Assembly: GCF_932276165.1 (NCBI RefSeq)
Contig: NC_064003.1
Location: 11,178,001 to 11,242,000, forward strand
DNA from: Plutella xylostella
Taxonomy: Eukaryota > Arthropoda > Insecta > Lepidoptera > Plutellidae
Length of the DNA: 64,000 bases
Reading direction: 5' to 3'
Part shown: piece by piece, positions 21,780 through 33,159 of the stretch
Position numbering within the stretch: position 1 is the stretch's first letter
Layout: each line of letters opens with the position of its first letter
Notes under the pieces: generated by a model
The model's input: the letters and a program-made list of their open reading frames with translations, nothing else
The model's database searches: none
What the model was told of the DNA's origin: nothing
Program-made: the position numbers and the translations under genes

Positions 21780-23058
21780 CTAATCACTACTGTTAATCTT
21801 AAACGGCTTTTCTTCCCCAAGCCTGTAATACAGTGCACCCTTCTCAAAGGTCGCATTCAACGGTTCGGGAATCGGTTCATTGACGTCAAACACGAGCCTT
21901 CTCCTGTAGTCCCTGGCGGAGACATTCCTCATGATGGCTCGGATGACGCCGCAGCAGTAGAAGTTGAGGGCGGCGAGGGCGGCGCCCTTCAGCCAGCAGC
22001 CGCCCAGCGCCAGCGGCAGCCAGCCCCCGAAGTCTTCGTAGTTGCTGATCTTCAGACGTAACCAGCCGCTGTATCTGTGCAGGATTGGAATGATGTTTTG
22101 ATATTGGATAGGATTTCGGATGGTGGAATGTAGGGGGATGGTTTTGATAAACATATCAGGGGAGCAAGGAATCAGGAACGAGTCTGAATCATTTGGTGTA
22201 ATCGATGATGCCTAATCAGGGAGATAGGACTCTAATTATAGTTTCGGCATGTTTTCCCACTTCCCTGTAAACTAGAGCATATATTTAAGAGAAAAACAGA
22301 ACTTAACTACTATTATAGTTACCTCACAATCATTCCTATGGTCAAGCTCTGCTGCACATGGGCAATGTAAACGATTCCCATACTCGTATCAAAGATGCAG
22401 ATGAGGACAAAAGACCAGAAGAAAACGATGAGTGAGTATCTGAGCACCGACACGTTGACGTTCTTGAAGCCACAGAGGCACCGGATGTAGACGCTCAGGA
22501 GAAACCAAATCCCATGTAATACTATGCTTCCGGTCACATGCCTGAAAGAAGAATCACGCCTTTACTTTATTATGTACGAGTATAATATATTAAACGCGAA
22601 TAATTGTTGGAGGTTTGTTACCCTGGCATGGGAGAGGTTCAGAAGAAATTTTGATGAAATACGGTTAATGCAGAAAGCTTATGTATTTTTTGTGATCATG
22701 AATTTAAGTAATTTACCTTTGATTCTAGAAACTTGATTACGAATGCAATGGCGCATTAGTGTGTCGAAGAAGCTATTGTAATCATCTTTGCCTATCACCC
22801 ACCTCCGCATCTCCGCTGCCAGCCTGGTAGACTTGGTAGCGACTGGTGGCAATCTCTTGATAGGAACGACAGTGAACCCTCTCGTGTCGTTGCTGAGCAC
22901 GAGCTCGTGGAAGGTCCGAGGGTTGGTGCTCCCGTGGCCGCATGCCTCGGGGTCGTAAAGGTACATCACCCGGGCCAGCGTGTCAAACTCAAAGAGAGCG
23001 CGTTCCACGGACCACATGCAACCCAGGACGGTGGCGCCGAGAGCAAACACCGCCACAG
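21780..23058 (-). CDS. multi-span membrane protein gene, upstream tandem copy (5' exons missing)
   Basis: Three minus-strand exons agree in phase: 22803-23058, 22323-22541 and 21780-22074 (TAG at 21780-21782). Acceptors are TTTTTCCATCAG, TTCTTTCAG and ATCCTGCACAG; donors are GTGGGT and GTAACT; codons split AG|G and AG|A. Exon 1 seen here encodes VAVFALGATVLGCMW, then MYLYDPEACGHG and an NDT glycosylation motif. The second has two hydrophobic spans (VTGSIVLHGIWFLLSVYI and SLIVFFWSFVLICIFD) separated by CLCGFKN. The third has GGWLPLALGGCW..AALAALNFYCC and a charged tail. The DPEAC motif and the exon-by-exon likeness tie it to the gene at 17329-20774. The start codon exon was not found; a poly(T) retroposon lies just upstream at 23096. 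Probably a three- or four-span membrane protein of unknown function. Confidence 0.7.
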
Positions 23059-23090
23059 CTGATGGAAAAACACTGATGATTTTACGATTT

Positions 23091-23095
<5 letters not shown>

Positions 23096-23126
<31 letters not shown>

Positions 23127-23500
23127 TTGGCTCACTAAACTGAGCTTAGTTCTTACAGCTTTCAAAAACAGTTGCCTAACTACCTTACAATGAATAAGCC
23201 CTACTAGAAGTGAGCACAACATGCATAAAAAATAAGAATTAAATTTTTACAAAAATGAACTTAGTGCTATTCCAATAACTTAATAAGTGAACAACTTATG
23301 CTACTTACTTAAACAAATTATTTACAAGCTTACATACTACAGTATAAATAAGAATATCAGTACCACAAGATATGAAATGAATCTAAATATATAATTTTTG
23401 ATACAATCGAGGAGGATTGTAAAATTTATATGAACATGACCACAGCTATAGTATAATTTCATGTTGAAAACCACAGTGCTGGTCTGAAATTAGAGGTTAT
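23096..23500 (-). mobile_element. minus-strand retroposon remnant with poly(A) tail
   Basis: A run of 29 T (23096-23124) is the complement of a poly(A) tail. It is followed by ATTTGGCTCACTAAACTGAG and AT-rich text without a frame. A long pure tail suggests a fairly recent LINE-mediated insertion. The 5' limit is a guess. Confidence 0.4.
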
Positions 23501-24300
23501 TTAAGACACGGACATTGTACGATGGCGGCGACGGCAATCATCCCGCACTTTTTTTTGTCGTGCTGAGATATCGGCGTAGTTCTAAGTTCTTCTTGCTCTT
23601 TATGAATCATTTTTACGTAATTGTGTTGAACTTTTATTATTCTTACTGTACGACTCCTTTACGATAATATTTATTATCATTATGAAATTCATAATGCACA
23701 GACTATTATTATATTATATAGATAGAAATGCTAAACAGTCACAGATAAGCAACTGAACGAAAAACGTAGAATAATCATTTTACTTATTACAGAATAACGT
23801 ATTGTTCAAGTTAATCTTTCTTTCTTCAATCAAAGCAATGAAGCAAGCGAACGCCACGCCAAGGCGGGAAAGTTTACTAGAAGTTTTATTTGATACCCTC
23901 AATAAAATAGCTTTTACTGCTTACAGCTAATAAATACTAGCGCTTCCTCCGGTCGGCTACTGCCTCGCTATGTTAGTGGCTACTATAGTAGTAGAGATAA
24001 GTATACAATTATACAGGGTAGGGGCAGCAACCATCGCAGCATGGAAAATTTACGGTCATGTTAAAGAACATGAAAAATGGGAAGGAAGGGAGGCGAAAAT
24101 AAGGTCCGTGATCATCCTTCAAACAAGTAATTTTGTTTTCATTATTGAATCAAATACATGTATGTATGAAATTCGATCGATCGTAACTAAATTAAAACTG
24201 AATCAGCCTAGAACCCTCCCTATGCTGACCGTAGCGACTAGTACTAATTAACTCGCCGCCAGTTTTATGGTTTCTGCTCGAGACGGTCTCAGGTTCCTGC
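23500..24300. other. unassigned DNA upstream of the membrane-protein genes
   Basis: No exon supported. The plus-strand frame at 23970-24251 has no domain or splice support. Confidence 0.35.
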
Positions 24301-24302
24301 CA

Positions 24303-24425
24303 GGGGTCACTCTAGCCACCAAACACTAATTTCAAACTCGGATTCGACTCTATCTCGTGGTGTTGAACGTATTGAGTCCATGAAAACTCTCGTTTGTTCT
24401 TTTTTGGTAAGGTAGAGTAACCTTT
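24303..24425. mobile_element. MITE of the GGGGTCACTCTA-TIR family
   Basis: Starts GGGGTCACTCTAG, has the family core CGACTCTATCTCGTGGTGTT and ends TAGAGTAACC, the inverted partner of the start. Internally degenerate. Confidence 0.55.
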
Positions 24426-24429
24426 CCGG

Positions 24430-27400
24430 CTCTAATAGCACTGGACAAAGGCACGTCTTTGTTGTCGCGTGACATGAGATTACAGCGAATGGACGTTTTT
24501 GAAAATATTGGCGATAGTTAAATTAATACAATACCGAAGATACAGTAAAGTTTATTGAAAGATATAAATGTAGATGAACAATGCATTATACCGTCGCTAA
24601 GACATATTATTATCTGAAAAGTGTTCAAAATAGTAAAATATGGGGTTGCCTCAATAAAGATAATAATTATGTTCTCTCTCCACTGAAAAAACATACAGAC
24701 TATCGCACTAATGATCCTCCTTTTAAAAGTCGGTGAAGATCCAAATGCGCGCACGATTCTCATAACTGAGATATTTCCGCGCCAGTGTGTGTGATATTAA
24801 ACTTTTCTGGGTCATCTCTGAACTATGGGAAAACCGCTCAGCTATTCGACCAATAATTTCTTTCCCATTTCGTAGGGAAGGCTAGTATCTAGAACCTTTT
24901 TCGAAACCGGTAATTTTATCTGGAGTCAATGTGGCGGGAAGTGCGTGTTATGAGAGGACCTTATTCAGAGATAACGAAGCCTATCGTGAGGTCATCTTCA
25001 TTCATACGGAACTAAGTAAAGTCGCGCCGGAAAACCAAAGATTTTATTAGAATTGGTCGCTACCAATGCTCTTTCGTAGGTATGTTAAGTTGCAAAAAAC
25101 TTGATAGTTTAATGTTTTAAGTAAAATTACATAACTAATAAGTAAATGGTGCAGCCTGAATTATAATTACATTTTATGAAGCAGTTAGGTATAGGATAAG
25201 TTTAATTCTATGGTATAGGGATCGAATCCCAGTCATGGCAGAAATGTGTTGTTATGGGATCATCATTATTTATTATATTGGACTAACAATATTTAGAAGT
25301 AACGAGTTAAACCCATTTTCGCCAACACAATTTAATTTATTCTTCACTTTTACTGTAGCTCGTAAGTAACTTCGTAATTCCGTAACTTTAAAAGCGGGGT
25401 GCATTAATTAGTGAAATCTCGGCGATTATTCACGAGAGTCCAAACACACTTCGCGGTCCGGAGTCTGGGCGAATGGCTGTAAGTACGAACCCTACATAGG
25501 GCTGTCAATTAATACTGGTATGGTACTGAAATGTATGAGTATTTATAGATAAGGTGTCCGTGAAAGATCAAACGAAAGGGGGTGGCTCAGGGGGTCTTTC
25601 TGAGCTATTTAAGTTCTACCATCTTGAAAAAATCACGTTATTGACAAAGGTTTTCATAACACGAGATTTTTTGTACAGGAATTAGATTTTTTTCATGAAC
25701 TTCGAAAAGTCGTAGACAAAAGCTGTTCAGTAAGGTAAAGCTGTTTCACCCCTTTTCGTACGTAATAGTGTAAATATAACCACAATCAGCACAACCCTAA
25801 AGGGTGGAACTCGGATTCCTCCAGCGTGTGGTAAACCTGTCTGTTCGGACCTTAACGTTGTACTTGAGGTGCGAACAGACACGTCCTAATTTAACGGACC
25901 TCTTATTTGTTCCAAATGTGAATGCCGAGACCAAATAATGGATTTTCAGATAATTATCATTTGAGATTTATAAAAATAACTGTTGTGTTGTACTTTAGAG
26001 ATAATCTTTTACTTCTTTCTTTTGATTGTTTTTTGAGTATTCTTTGCTTCATACGGTAATAAGAATGAGTGTCTATCCTAAACTATATTTTACCTACGTA
26101 GAACATACACAGCATACTATGCTGGATCGAATACCTTATGCTCAGCATATTATTATTCATGGCCCACAATAACTAATAAATACATATTTTAACTCTGATA
26201 GTAGTAGTTTCTTAGCTTTACCCCCAGGAAAATATCGAGAAAAGCATGTTGTACATTTAATGCTCTATTAACTTCGTTTTCTCGCAATCTCGGCGCGCTC
26301 TGTAGAGCATTCTGAACGCATAGCTGCCTCGAGAATATCAAATATGCTTTTATTGAATGAACTCAGGTAATGCTGTCTTCTCACGTTAACTATTTATTAT
26401 AATAAACACTAGGTAACTGAGTCAAAAATTGCATAATTATTATACTTACCTACCTAGTCAAGTTTAGTACATAATCTACCTATTTAATAAACTACAACGG
26501 CATATTTTGAATTTTTTGCAAACAACATTTGGAACAACGTGGACTCGGGTGTAAATACACCATTCGTTTCTAGATCTGAAATATTTTGAAGTAAGAAAGC
26601 TTAACATGTCCTAAGTAGGTAATATAAAAAAACAGACCTAGGCACAGTGGACCACCAATAAAGCCGCCTATTCAAACATTGAAACAACGCGAATGTGAGT
26701 CAGCAAATATACCTGCAGACTCAATACCCTAGCTGTTTACAATTGCCACATCGAATTCGCCTTACATCTTCCTACATACCCAATCTCCTGAAACAAGTTC
26801 GGAGCATACCAAATGCTACACAGGGCTACACTCCTCCAAGGAATTCTAACCCTTTTAGGTTTAAAGATAAGGGAGGAAGTGTATTGTTTTAGATGTGGAA
26901 CAGGTAGTGCATTTGCAGTTTGACTTTGAAAGCTTTGGAGCTGATGGAGAATGCATAAGTTATTCACAATCTATTCATAATAGGGAAAGTTATAGAACAT
27001 AATTGTTTCAAGAGTTTTGAATATTTTATGACTACCTATGTAATAAAATTATGTACCTACTTATATACTTTTATCTATCTTTTGTTTCCGTTATCGCCTC
27101 TACCCATAAAGCCGCTTTGTTAGTGGTGAGACCTTCAAACGCGAAATCTGTATGTACGCGATCTGTATGTGTGTGTACGCGAGTCTGAAATTTTCGAGCA
27201 AATATGCGTTTCGGGGCTTTAAAGTAGCACTAATGTTTTACTTTTACTTGTACAGGTTTATTTTTGCAAATTATGTTATTTTCGAACCTATTAAAATATA
27301 ATAAAGAAAATATAGTACAAGGTAGTTCCTTTGTAGTAGGCTCAGTGTGGGATTCCTAGACTGAACTCTTTGTTTGTTTTGTGCAAGGTCGACCACACGC

Positions 27401-28385
27401 ACTTTACAAAAATACTAGAAAACACTGTATTTGGACATGGCTATGGCTATTAGTCAAGCATTATTGTTAGTCTAGTGCATAGCTAGGTACCTTGACAGTA
27501 GATCAGTAGGTACAGATGTTACTTCTAGTTCTGTACTTACTTCAAAGTTAATGAAATGGAATTCAGTTTAGGATTAAGCTATACCTATTTAAAACTGGTT
27601 CCTTCAGAATCACCCTACTTACATACTTTCCAACGGTAATATTCTAATTAGTGATCAAGATGACTTGACCTAATATTGACTCTCCTGGTTGGCTATTAGT
27701 TAATCTCCGGTTTGATCGAGTTCCACCTCATGTGATAAGCCACGGTCCACTTGCGCAATCTGTGAGACGCCCCTCGGGCCTCCAAGTTTATGCCTGAGAA
27801 CTATGTAGTGACCATTGCTCCGTTCTAATCAAAGATTACACTAACCTGTAAAATAATAAATAAGTAAGTTACTATATTGAAGTAAAAAATCAATTTGTTA
27901 TTTAAAATCTAAATTGATCCTAAAATCTCATGTTTTTAATTCTCTAATAATCGTAGTCCGAAAATGCAACCGATTCAAATGCATCCCTAAGCTTAGATTC
28001 GTAAAATTGGGTCAAACGTTATGTGCTCCACAAGTTCCAAAAGCAATATATCGGGTTAGCATTGGCAGTATAAATCAGCGTAGTTTCAACTGCAGAACGA
28101 CGAAAATCTTTTACACACCATAAAAGAAAATAGCTCAATTCTGACACCGCACTGAATTTACCGCCCGTCCAAAAACATGTTCACGGTGGGCATAAAAATG
28201 TCCCAGATATATCACGGCTAGAAACTATCCGCTGCTTCCGTACACAACACCATTCATTATCAGGTTGTCCTGTGAATTTTCACTCGTAACCCCGTAACTT
28301 CTTGCTGTTGGGGCTATTCTGTAATGTCTTTCAGTGGTGGAGGGGTCGTGTGTAAAGTGAACGTGTGCACATTGGGCAGGGCAAT
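24430..28385. other. long unassigned intergenic stretch
   Basis: About 4 kb with no supported gene. A segment near 25545-25770 (GGTGTCCGTGAAAGATCAAA onward) reads like a dispersed repeat but was not classified. The small open frames at 26695-26967 and 27914-28123 lack coding character. Confidence 0.4.
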
Positions 28386-28390
28386 CAGTA

Positions 28391-29208
28391 GGGTAACGTA
28401 ACGTACCTAGGGACATTTTCGACTACCCCAACTTTGAATGAAGCTATCGCAGCCTACAACTAAGATATTAATGTGAAATTTTCTTTATTCGGTAGGATAT
28501 ATAATCAATTATCACTAGTATTTGTGCTTAAGCTTTAGTGTGGCCAGATTTTATTAAATTAAGATAAAATTAAAACTGCTTGTTTTGACCCAAAGTACGT
28601 TACACGTTTGTACCTTGGGACACTGTTTCTTGTAGCTTTGTACTATGGAAAATGCAAACTTCTAAATAACGCCTTATATCTCTGTTCTTATTTATTTACT
28701 GCATCTCTCTTCTGTCTAGTTTCACTCTGGCATCAATAAGAACAGAGATATAAGGCATTATTTAGATGTTTGCATTTTCCATAGTACAAAGCCATAGGAA
28801 ACAGTGTCCCAAGGTACAAATTTAATAGTGTCCCAAGGTACAAAAAAGCAATATTTAACCAAAATTTTAATATCTTTATTTTTAATTTATAGGAATCTCT
28901 CAGATAATTGCCATGTCATAAAATTAAATAACTGAAAAGTTATACGTGACATCCATGTCTTTATTTTGAGCATGCCTCAATGAGATAAAGCAACACAAAA
29001 AACTATACAAATGCTACTTTTGACTCCAAAAAACTTCATACTGTCTTCACCACACACTAGATGTTGGTATGATCACGAGACTCACTAGTTTTGCCAAGCG
29101 AGTAAAATACTATGCCTAGGGTAGAATTTTAATGTGTTTATTTAGCCGGATTTTAAAATACAATCAATGTCCCGAGGTACAAGCGTCCCAAGGTACGTTA
29201 CGTTACCC
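28391..29208. mobile_element. 818-bp non-autonomous DNA transposon with TA target duplication
   Basis: Ends are inverted repeats: GGGTAACGTAACGTACC at 28391 and its complement ending at 29208, extending to about 24 bp with one mismatch. TA flanks both sides (28389-28390 and 29209-29210). GTACCTTGGGAC or its complement occurs at 28403, 28610, 28805, 28830, 29169 and 29185 (with single changes), plus a weaker match at 28587. The core is a long hairpin (28608-28819). No transposase frame. A TA duplication suggests mobilisation by a Tc1/mariner-type enzyme. Confidence 0.75.
28608..28819. repeat. long inverted repeat (84-85-bp arms, 43-nt loop)
   Basis: The arm 28608-28691 is repeated in inverted orientation at 28735-28819 with only a few mismatches, for example CTTGTAG against CTATGG and ACTTCTAAATAACG against ACATCTAAATAATG. 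A transcript would fold into a nearly continuous duplex. Confidence 0.85.
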
Positions 29209-29211
29209 TAT

Positions 29212-29745
29212 TCAGTGGCTTAGAAAGGCGATTTTGATGCGGCCTGTGCGCTGCCGGCTGCGGGCGTTTTAGTCGTAAGTCTCCGCTCGCTTCTCCGCTG
29301 TGAGCCATCGACTGCACATGGGGTGGATCTAGAACGTTCTGGATGCAACAGATGCTGATTATGCGCGCATTGATTTTGGGATAATTTATCTAGCAGGATA
29401 CATAATTATTTAGTTTTGTGTAAGTATAAATCTGTTAATTTATTGCTTATGATAACGATAAGTATTTCAAAGTATTGACGATTATTATGTACGTAATGGA
29501 CATTTACTGTAGCCCTATTGAGAAGGCCTCTTCGTTACGCTGTACAAAAAACTGAGCAACATGTCATCAGAAAAACAAAAAAAAGTAACGTAACAAGTAA
29601 AAGTGTCACGTAATTACCTAAAAACAAAGTGTTATTGTCATGTAAATTTTTGTTCTCGAAATGACGAGGCCAGTGTTTCACAACTCGACAGAAGCGCAGG
29701 CTTAAACGGGATATTAAAACAATTAAATTATGCTAATTCTGAAAT
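29212..29745. other. unassigned DNA downstream of the 29863 gene
   Basis: No exon or repeat recognised. Confidence 0.4.
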
Positions 29746-29751
29746 TTTATT
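29746..29751 (-). terminator. poly(A) signal AATAAA of the minus-strand secreted-protein gene
   Basis: AATAAA on the minus strand, about 110 nt past the stop codon at 29863. Confidence 0.5.
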
Positions 29752-29862
29752 TCAAACTCCTTGCATAACATAAAAAATTACGACCTCGTCCAAAATAAAT
29801 AACCGAACAGAAAAGTATGGAATAAATAATCTCACAAAGGAATCAAGAATCAATTAAAAGTC

Positions 29863-30594
29863 CTATCGCCATTGGTATTGGTACGCGGGGGCCAGTTGGT
29901 ACGTAGTGTAGGCGGCGCTAGGGGCCCCGTACTGCGCCGCAGGGGCTGCGGGGGGCGCGGGTGCGGGGGAGTACACGAAGATGGGCCCGCGGTCCTCGCT
30001 CTTGTACTGGATCTGCGCAGTGTACGCCATGTTGGTGACGTCATTCTCCGTGGAGAACACAATCCGCTGCAGCTGTGGCCCCGGCAGCAGAACATAGTAC
30101 GCCCCGGTGGCTCGCTCTGGAACCTTCTCTGTAGTCGCTGCTACAGTCGTCTCCTCGGGCTTGGCAGTCGTCGGCTCTTCGGTGGTAGTCGTGGGTTCGG
30201 CTTCTGCTTCTGTGGGCTTCGGCTCTTCGGGTTTCTCCTCAGCCTTGGCCGGAGCACCGTACCACGACGGGGGACCCACGAAGCTGAATAGTGGAGGCCC
30301 GTAGCTGTCGGCAGGAAGACCGTATGATGTGCCTGGAGGAGACGCCTGCGCTCTCGGGGGCAGACTGAAGGGCACGACGGGTCTGAACCCAGCCGCCGGG
30401 TAGGGAGCACCACCAGCATTAGTGTCTACATTTTTGGGGACCGCTTCAGCTGCTTTCTCCGTAGTTGGTTCTTTAGAGCTGTCTTCAGCATCTCTCCGGA
30501 ACTCCAGGCGCTGGGTCCGCGACGGCGGCTGGAACAGTGGGGGCTCGGCCGCCACAATAGCAACCAGAAGTAGAACACACACTAAAGACTTCAT
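29863..30594 (-). CDS. secreted proline/alanine-rich YGxP-type protein
   Basis: The open frame extends upstream to 30843, but the ATG at 30592-30594 begins a signal peptide (MKSLVCVLLLVAIVAA) and follows a TATA box by about 62 bp, so it is the start; the product is 243 residues. The order is: signal peptide; a PPLFQPPSRTQ N-terminus; GGAPYPAAGFRP; SYGLP and SYGPP units; an acidic PEEPKPTE/TTTT linker; a module with GAYYVLLPGPQLQRIVF and NDVTNMAYTAQIQ; and an Ala/Pro/Tyr-rich tail with QYGAP. The APYPxxG(F/W) block, YGxP units and C-terminal module match the plus-strand gene at 15338-15928, so the two are diverged paralogues. Likely an extracellular matrix or cuticle component (DUF4794-like); the role is inferred. 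Intact frame, no intron seen. Confidence 0.85.
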   Translation of the reverse strand: MKSLVCVLLLVAIVAAEPPLFQPPSRTQRLEFRRDAEDSSKEPTTEKAAEAVPKNVDTNAGGAPYPAAGFRPVVPFSLPPRAQASPPGTSYGLPADSYGPPLFSFVGPPSWYGAPAKAEEKPEEPKPTEAEAEPTTTTEEPTTAKPEETTVAATTEKVPERATGAYYVLLPGPQLQRIVFSTENDVTNMAYTAQIQYKSEDRGPIFVYSPAPAPPAAPAAQYGAPSAAYTTYQLAPAYQYQWR

Positions 30595-30655
30595 TTTAGC
30601 CGTTGTCACTTCAACTGCTTTGAGATGAATGATGCTGTGTCCGTCCAACTTGAAG

Positions 30656-30663
30656 CTTTTATA
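30656..30663 (-). promoter_or_regulatory. TATA box of the 29863 gene
   Basis: TATAAAAG on the minus strand, within CGAGTATAAAAGCTTC. An initiator is expected near 30630, and the start codon is at 30594. Confidence 0.7.
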
Positions 30664-30849
30664 CTCGTCTCGGGAGAATATTTTCCCAATATTTCCTTCC
30701 GGATGCGTCTTCCTTGCAATCGATATTCGCAGTGGCTCGTGACATTGGCCCCGTCCGCGAGGATCAACAGTTGTGTAACAACACCGATTAGGAGCTGTCA
30801 TTGTTACGACGTGACAAGAATGCCGGCCGACTGCCGGTGACAAACACCT

Positions 30850-32460
30850 CGCAACTTACTATTCATGAGAGGAGAGAATGGCTTTCTTTCCGAGTTACCA
30901 ATTAGAAGTTTGCTTGAATCTGTGTGATGTTCGGTCTCCCATTGTTCGCAGTAATGGGCTCAGGGGTCGCCGTCGAAGTGCGAATCCGCAGTCCGATAGT
31001 CTTTGTCGATAATTTAAACGCCACAGGGAACAATCGGGCGAGTAATTCGCCGACGCTTGCGAATGCACGATGTGTGTCGGTGATAGGCCTTGCGGTGCCC
31101 ATTGAATATCATTAGAGTGACATCATGTTTGTCATGTGTAGTTCTGATTTGTGACCTTTCATTGCCTTATTAATTAAATTAACATAGCCTGCAAGTTTTG
31201 TACGTATTTAATGCCGGTGACCGGTTTTTGATGAGTCCAGGATGATTCCAGATCCTAGGACCCTTGTCGACTATCTACTATTAAAGTAAATATATGTATA
31301 TTTCTATACAACCAAATGTAGACCGAATAGTGATTGATGTTGATAAAGTATGATGTTTATCGTTAACTAATGAGTACCTTATAAAATAACGTGAGTAGCA
31401 ACCTAAGTGTTAACATAACACATTTTTATACTTACCTAATATAAAAAATCACGTTAAATAGACTGACATTAAAATGATGAATAAGTAATATCGGAGTTTT
31501 AACTTCCATCACAATACAATGAGCGCGTGATGAGCCCGCGCGGGCTCGCCCATGCGGATGTACCGGGCGTGGTTTTATCAGTGGACATGTTGAACACTGG
31601 TCCATGTACCCGGTATACTTGGCATGGGAAACACCTGCTAAATATATTGAATAATATAATTTTGTTTTAAGTTTTGTTAAATTTATGAAGAACTTTTTTA
31701 TTAAATTAAAATTATGAAGTACATTGAAGCGCAGATTAAAGACAATTCTTTCTTTTCTGACTTCTCATACTTGACGCATTTAAACCGCATTTGGGTGAGC
31801 AATGATAAAATCCACCCAGTGTTTTCATAAAAAGCGCGTGTGACGTTTAATTAAGCGGCAAAATGCTGTCCGGCCGCCATCGTCGCCATTTTCCACCACG
31901 TCAGAAAAACATATTACAAATAACAAAAGACAATCACGATAGGAATATTGGGACTCGACACGACGCGTCAATCTTAGCTCCCGCCATTTTGTAACGAATC
32001 AAGGAGGATGAAATATCGTATGTATCTGCAATTTCAAAAGTCTGTTGTTTGCTTATAAGTATGCTTCTTCAGTGGTGGATGGCAGTGTGGCTATGAAAAT
32101 AAAATACTCGTAACACTGCAGCAAATGTTGAGCCTTGAAATAAAATTACAATGAAAATTGTTAAATTATTATTTACGACCTCGCAGGCCTTGTTGGAGGC
32201 AAAATTAACGGATTTCATTCGCGAGATGAAATGGCGACTATGAATTGCTTTTTCCCAGTTTTTTGTAAGCGCTCTTTGAATAGGTTTTAGACTGTTTTTT
32301 CCAATTACGTTCTGAAAACGATTTTAGGCTTACACTCCAGGGATAATAGAATTTCCATTGTGTTATTGTAGCTTTGTCATGTAAACCTAAATTAATCTGA
32401 TTTGCTCTTTCAGATGCAATTTCCGGACTTCGTATATTGTTTTCAATATTATTGCTACGG
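30850..32460. other. unassigned intergenic DNA
   Basis: No gene seen. Contains a perfect 16-bp palindrome GAGCCCGCGCGGGCTC at 31532-31547 and GC-rich patches near 31865-31990 of the kind seen at insect promoters, without a recognisable exon. Confidence 0.35.
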
Positions 32461-32462
32461 CA

Positions 32463-32550
32463 GGGCTAGCACAGGGCGCAAGACGCGCACGTCAAGACGT
32501 GATAAAAGCTTTACATCGCGCCCACTCTCGCCCTGCAGCTCCAGCTATTA
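32463..32550 (+). mobile_element. fragment of the CTAGCACAGGGC MITE family
   Basis: GCTAGCACAGGGCGCAAGAC followed by a CGTCAAGACGTGA-type segment matches the left end of the element at 57122-57256. The right end is missing or too diverged to see. Confidence 0.5.
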
Positions 32551-32728
32551 TTTATTTAATTCTTTTATTGCACAATATACAAATGTAATTATGTACAATC
32601 AGGTAGACTTAATGCTAAAAGCATTTTCTACCAGTCAACCTGCAGGAGGTACAGAGAGCAAATTGTATGGTAATGCAAAAAAAAAGTTAACACGATTATA
32701 CACACACACAGCAATAGCATAATAATAA

Positions 32729-32912
32729 TCCTACTGATATATTATTATAAAAAAACGGGAGTAAGTTTGTAATAATATTATGTATGGATGTTTGTTACTC
32801 ATTCACGGAAAAAGGGGTGGAGAGAAATTTTGATATGAAGCTGACATAGAGTTGCGTTTTTTCCACTTGAAAAGTTTTGAAGCCAAAGCGTAGCTCGCGG
32901 GAAAAGCAGCAG
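32729..32912 (+). mobile_element. Helitron-like repeat, degenerate copy 4
   Basis: Begins TCCTACTGATAT and keeps TTTGTTACTCATTCACG and TAGCTCGCGGGAAAAGCAG, but it lacks the CTAG end and much of the middle. An old copy of the 17, 19062 and 38427 family. Confidence 0.45.
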
Positions 32913-33029
32913 TCCTCTTTGAGGATAACATTCGGTGCAACAATCAGTGTCACTAGTTAAAAATATCCATTTACCTGTCTACAACCACCGTGACTAATCC
33001 AATCTGTGCCTGAGACATACGCAAACAGA

Positions 33030-33154
33030 GGGGTCACTCTCTAGCTCTCGTAGCTTCGGAAAAGCAAAACAGTAGCTCTAAACACAACTCTATCTCGTTG
33101 TATTAAGCGTGCCATTAATTCTTATTCGTTCGTTGATTTAGAAAGTGACCCCCC
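33030..33154. mobile_element. MITE of the GGGGTCACTCTA-TIR family, complete short copy
   Basis: Begins GGGGTCACTCTCTAG and ends with the complement of GGGGTCACTTTCTAA, giving 15-bp terminal inverted repeats. The interior has the family core CTCTATCTCGTTGTATTAAG. Confidence 0.65.
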
Positions 33155-33159
33155 AGCAC

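Noticed and set aside
22679..22802. 3' extension of the membrane-protein exon past 22803
   Set aside because: The donor GTAAAT at 22716 gives the wrong phase for the next exon; GTGGGT after 22803 gives the right phase and matches the paralogue.
23970..24251. 93-codon plus-strand ORF
   Set aside because: No signal, domain, promoter or splice support; likely chance.
29872..30304. plus-strand ORFs of 139 and 65 codons
   Set aside because: Antisense shadows of the GC-rich secreted-protein gene at 29863-30594.
30595..30843. N-terminal extension of the 29863 gene
   Set aside because: The frame is open upstream, but the ATG at 30594 starts a signal peptide and a TATA box lies within the extension.
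31532..31547. GAGCCCGCGCGGGCTC palindrome as an operator
   Set aside because: Perfect but short, isolated and in unassigned DNA; nothing links it to a gene.
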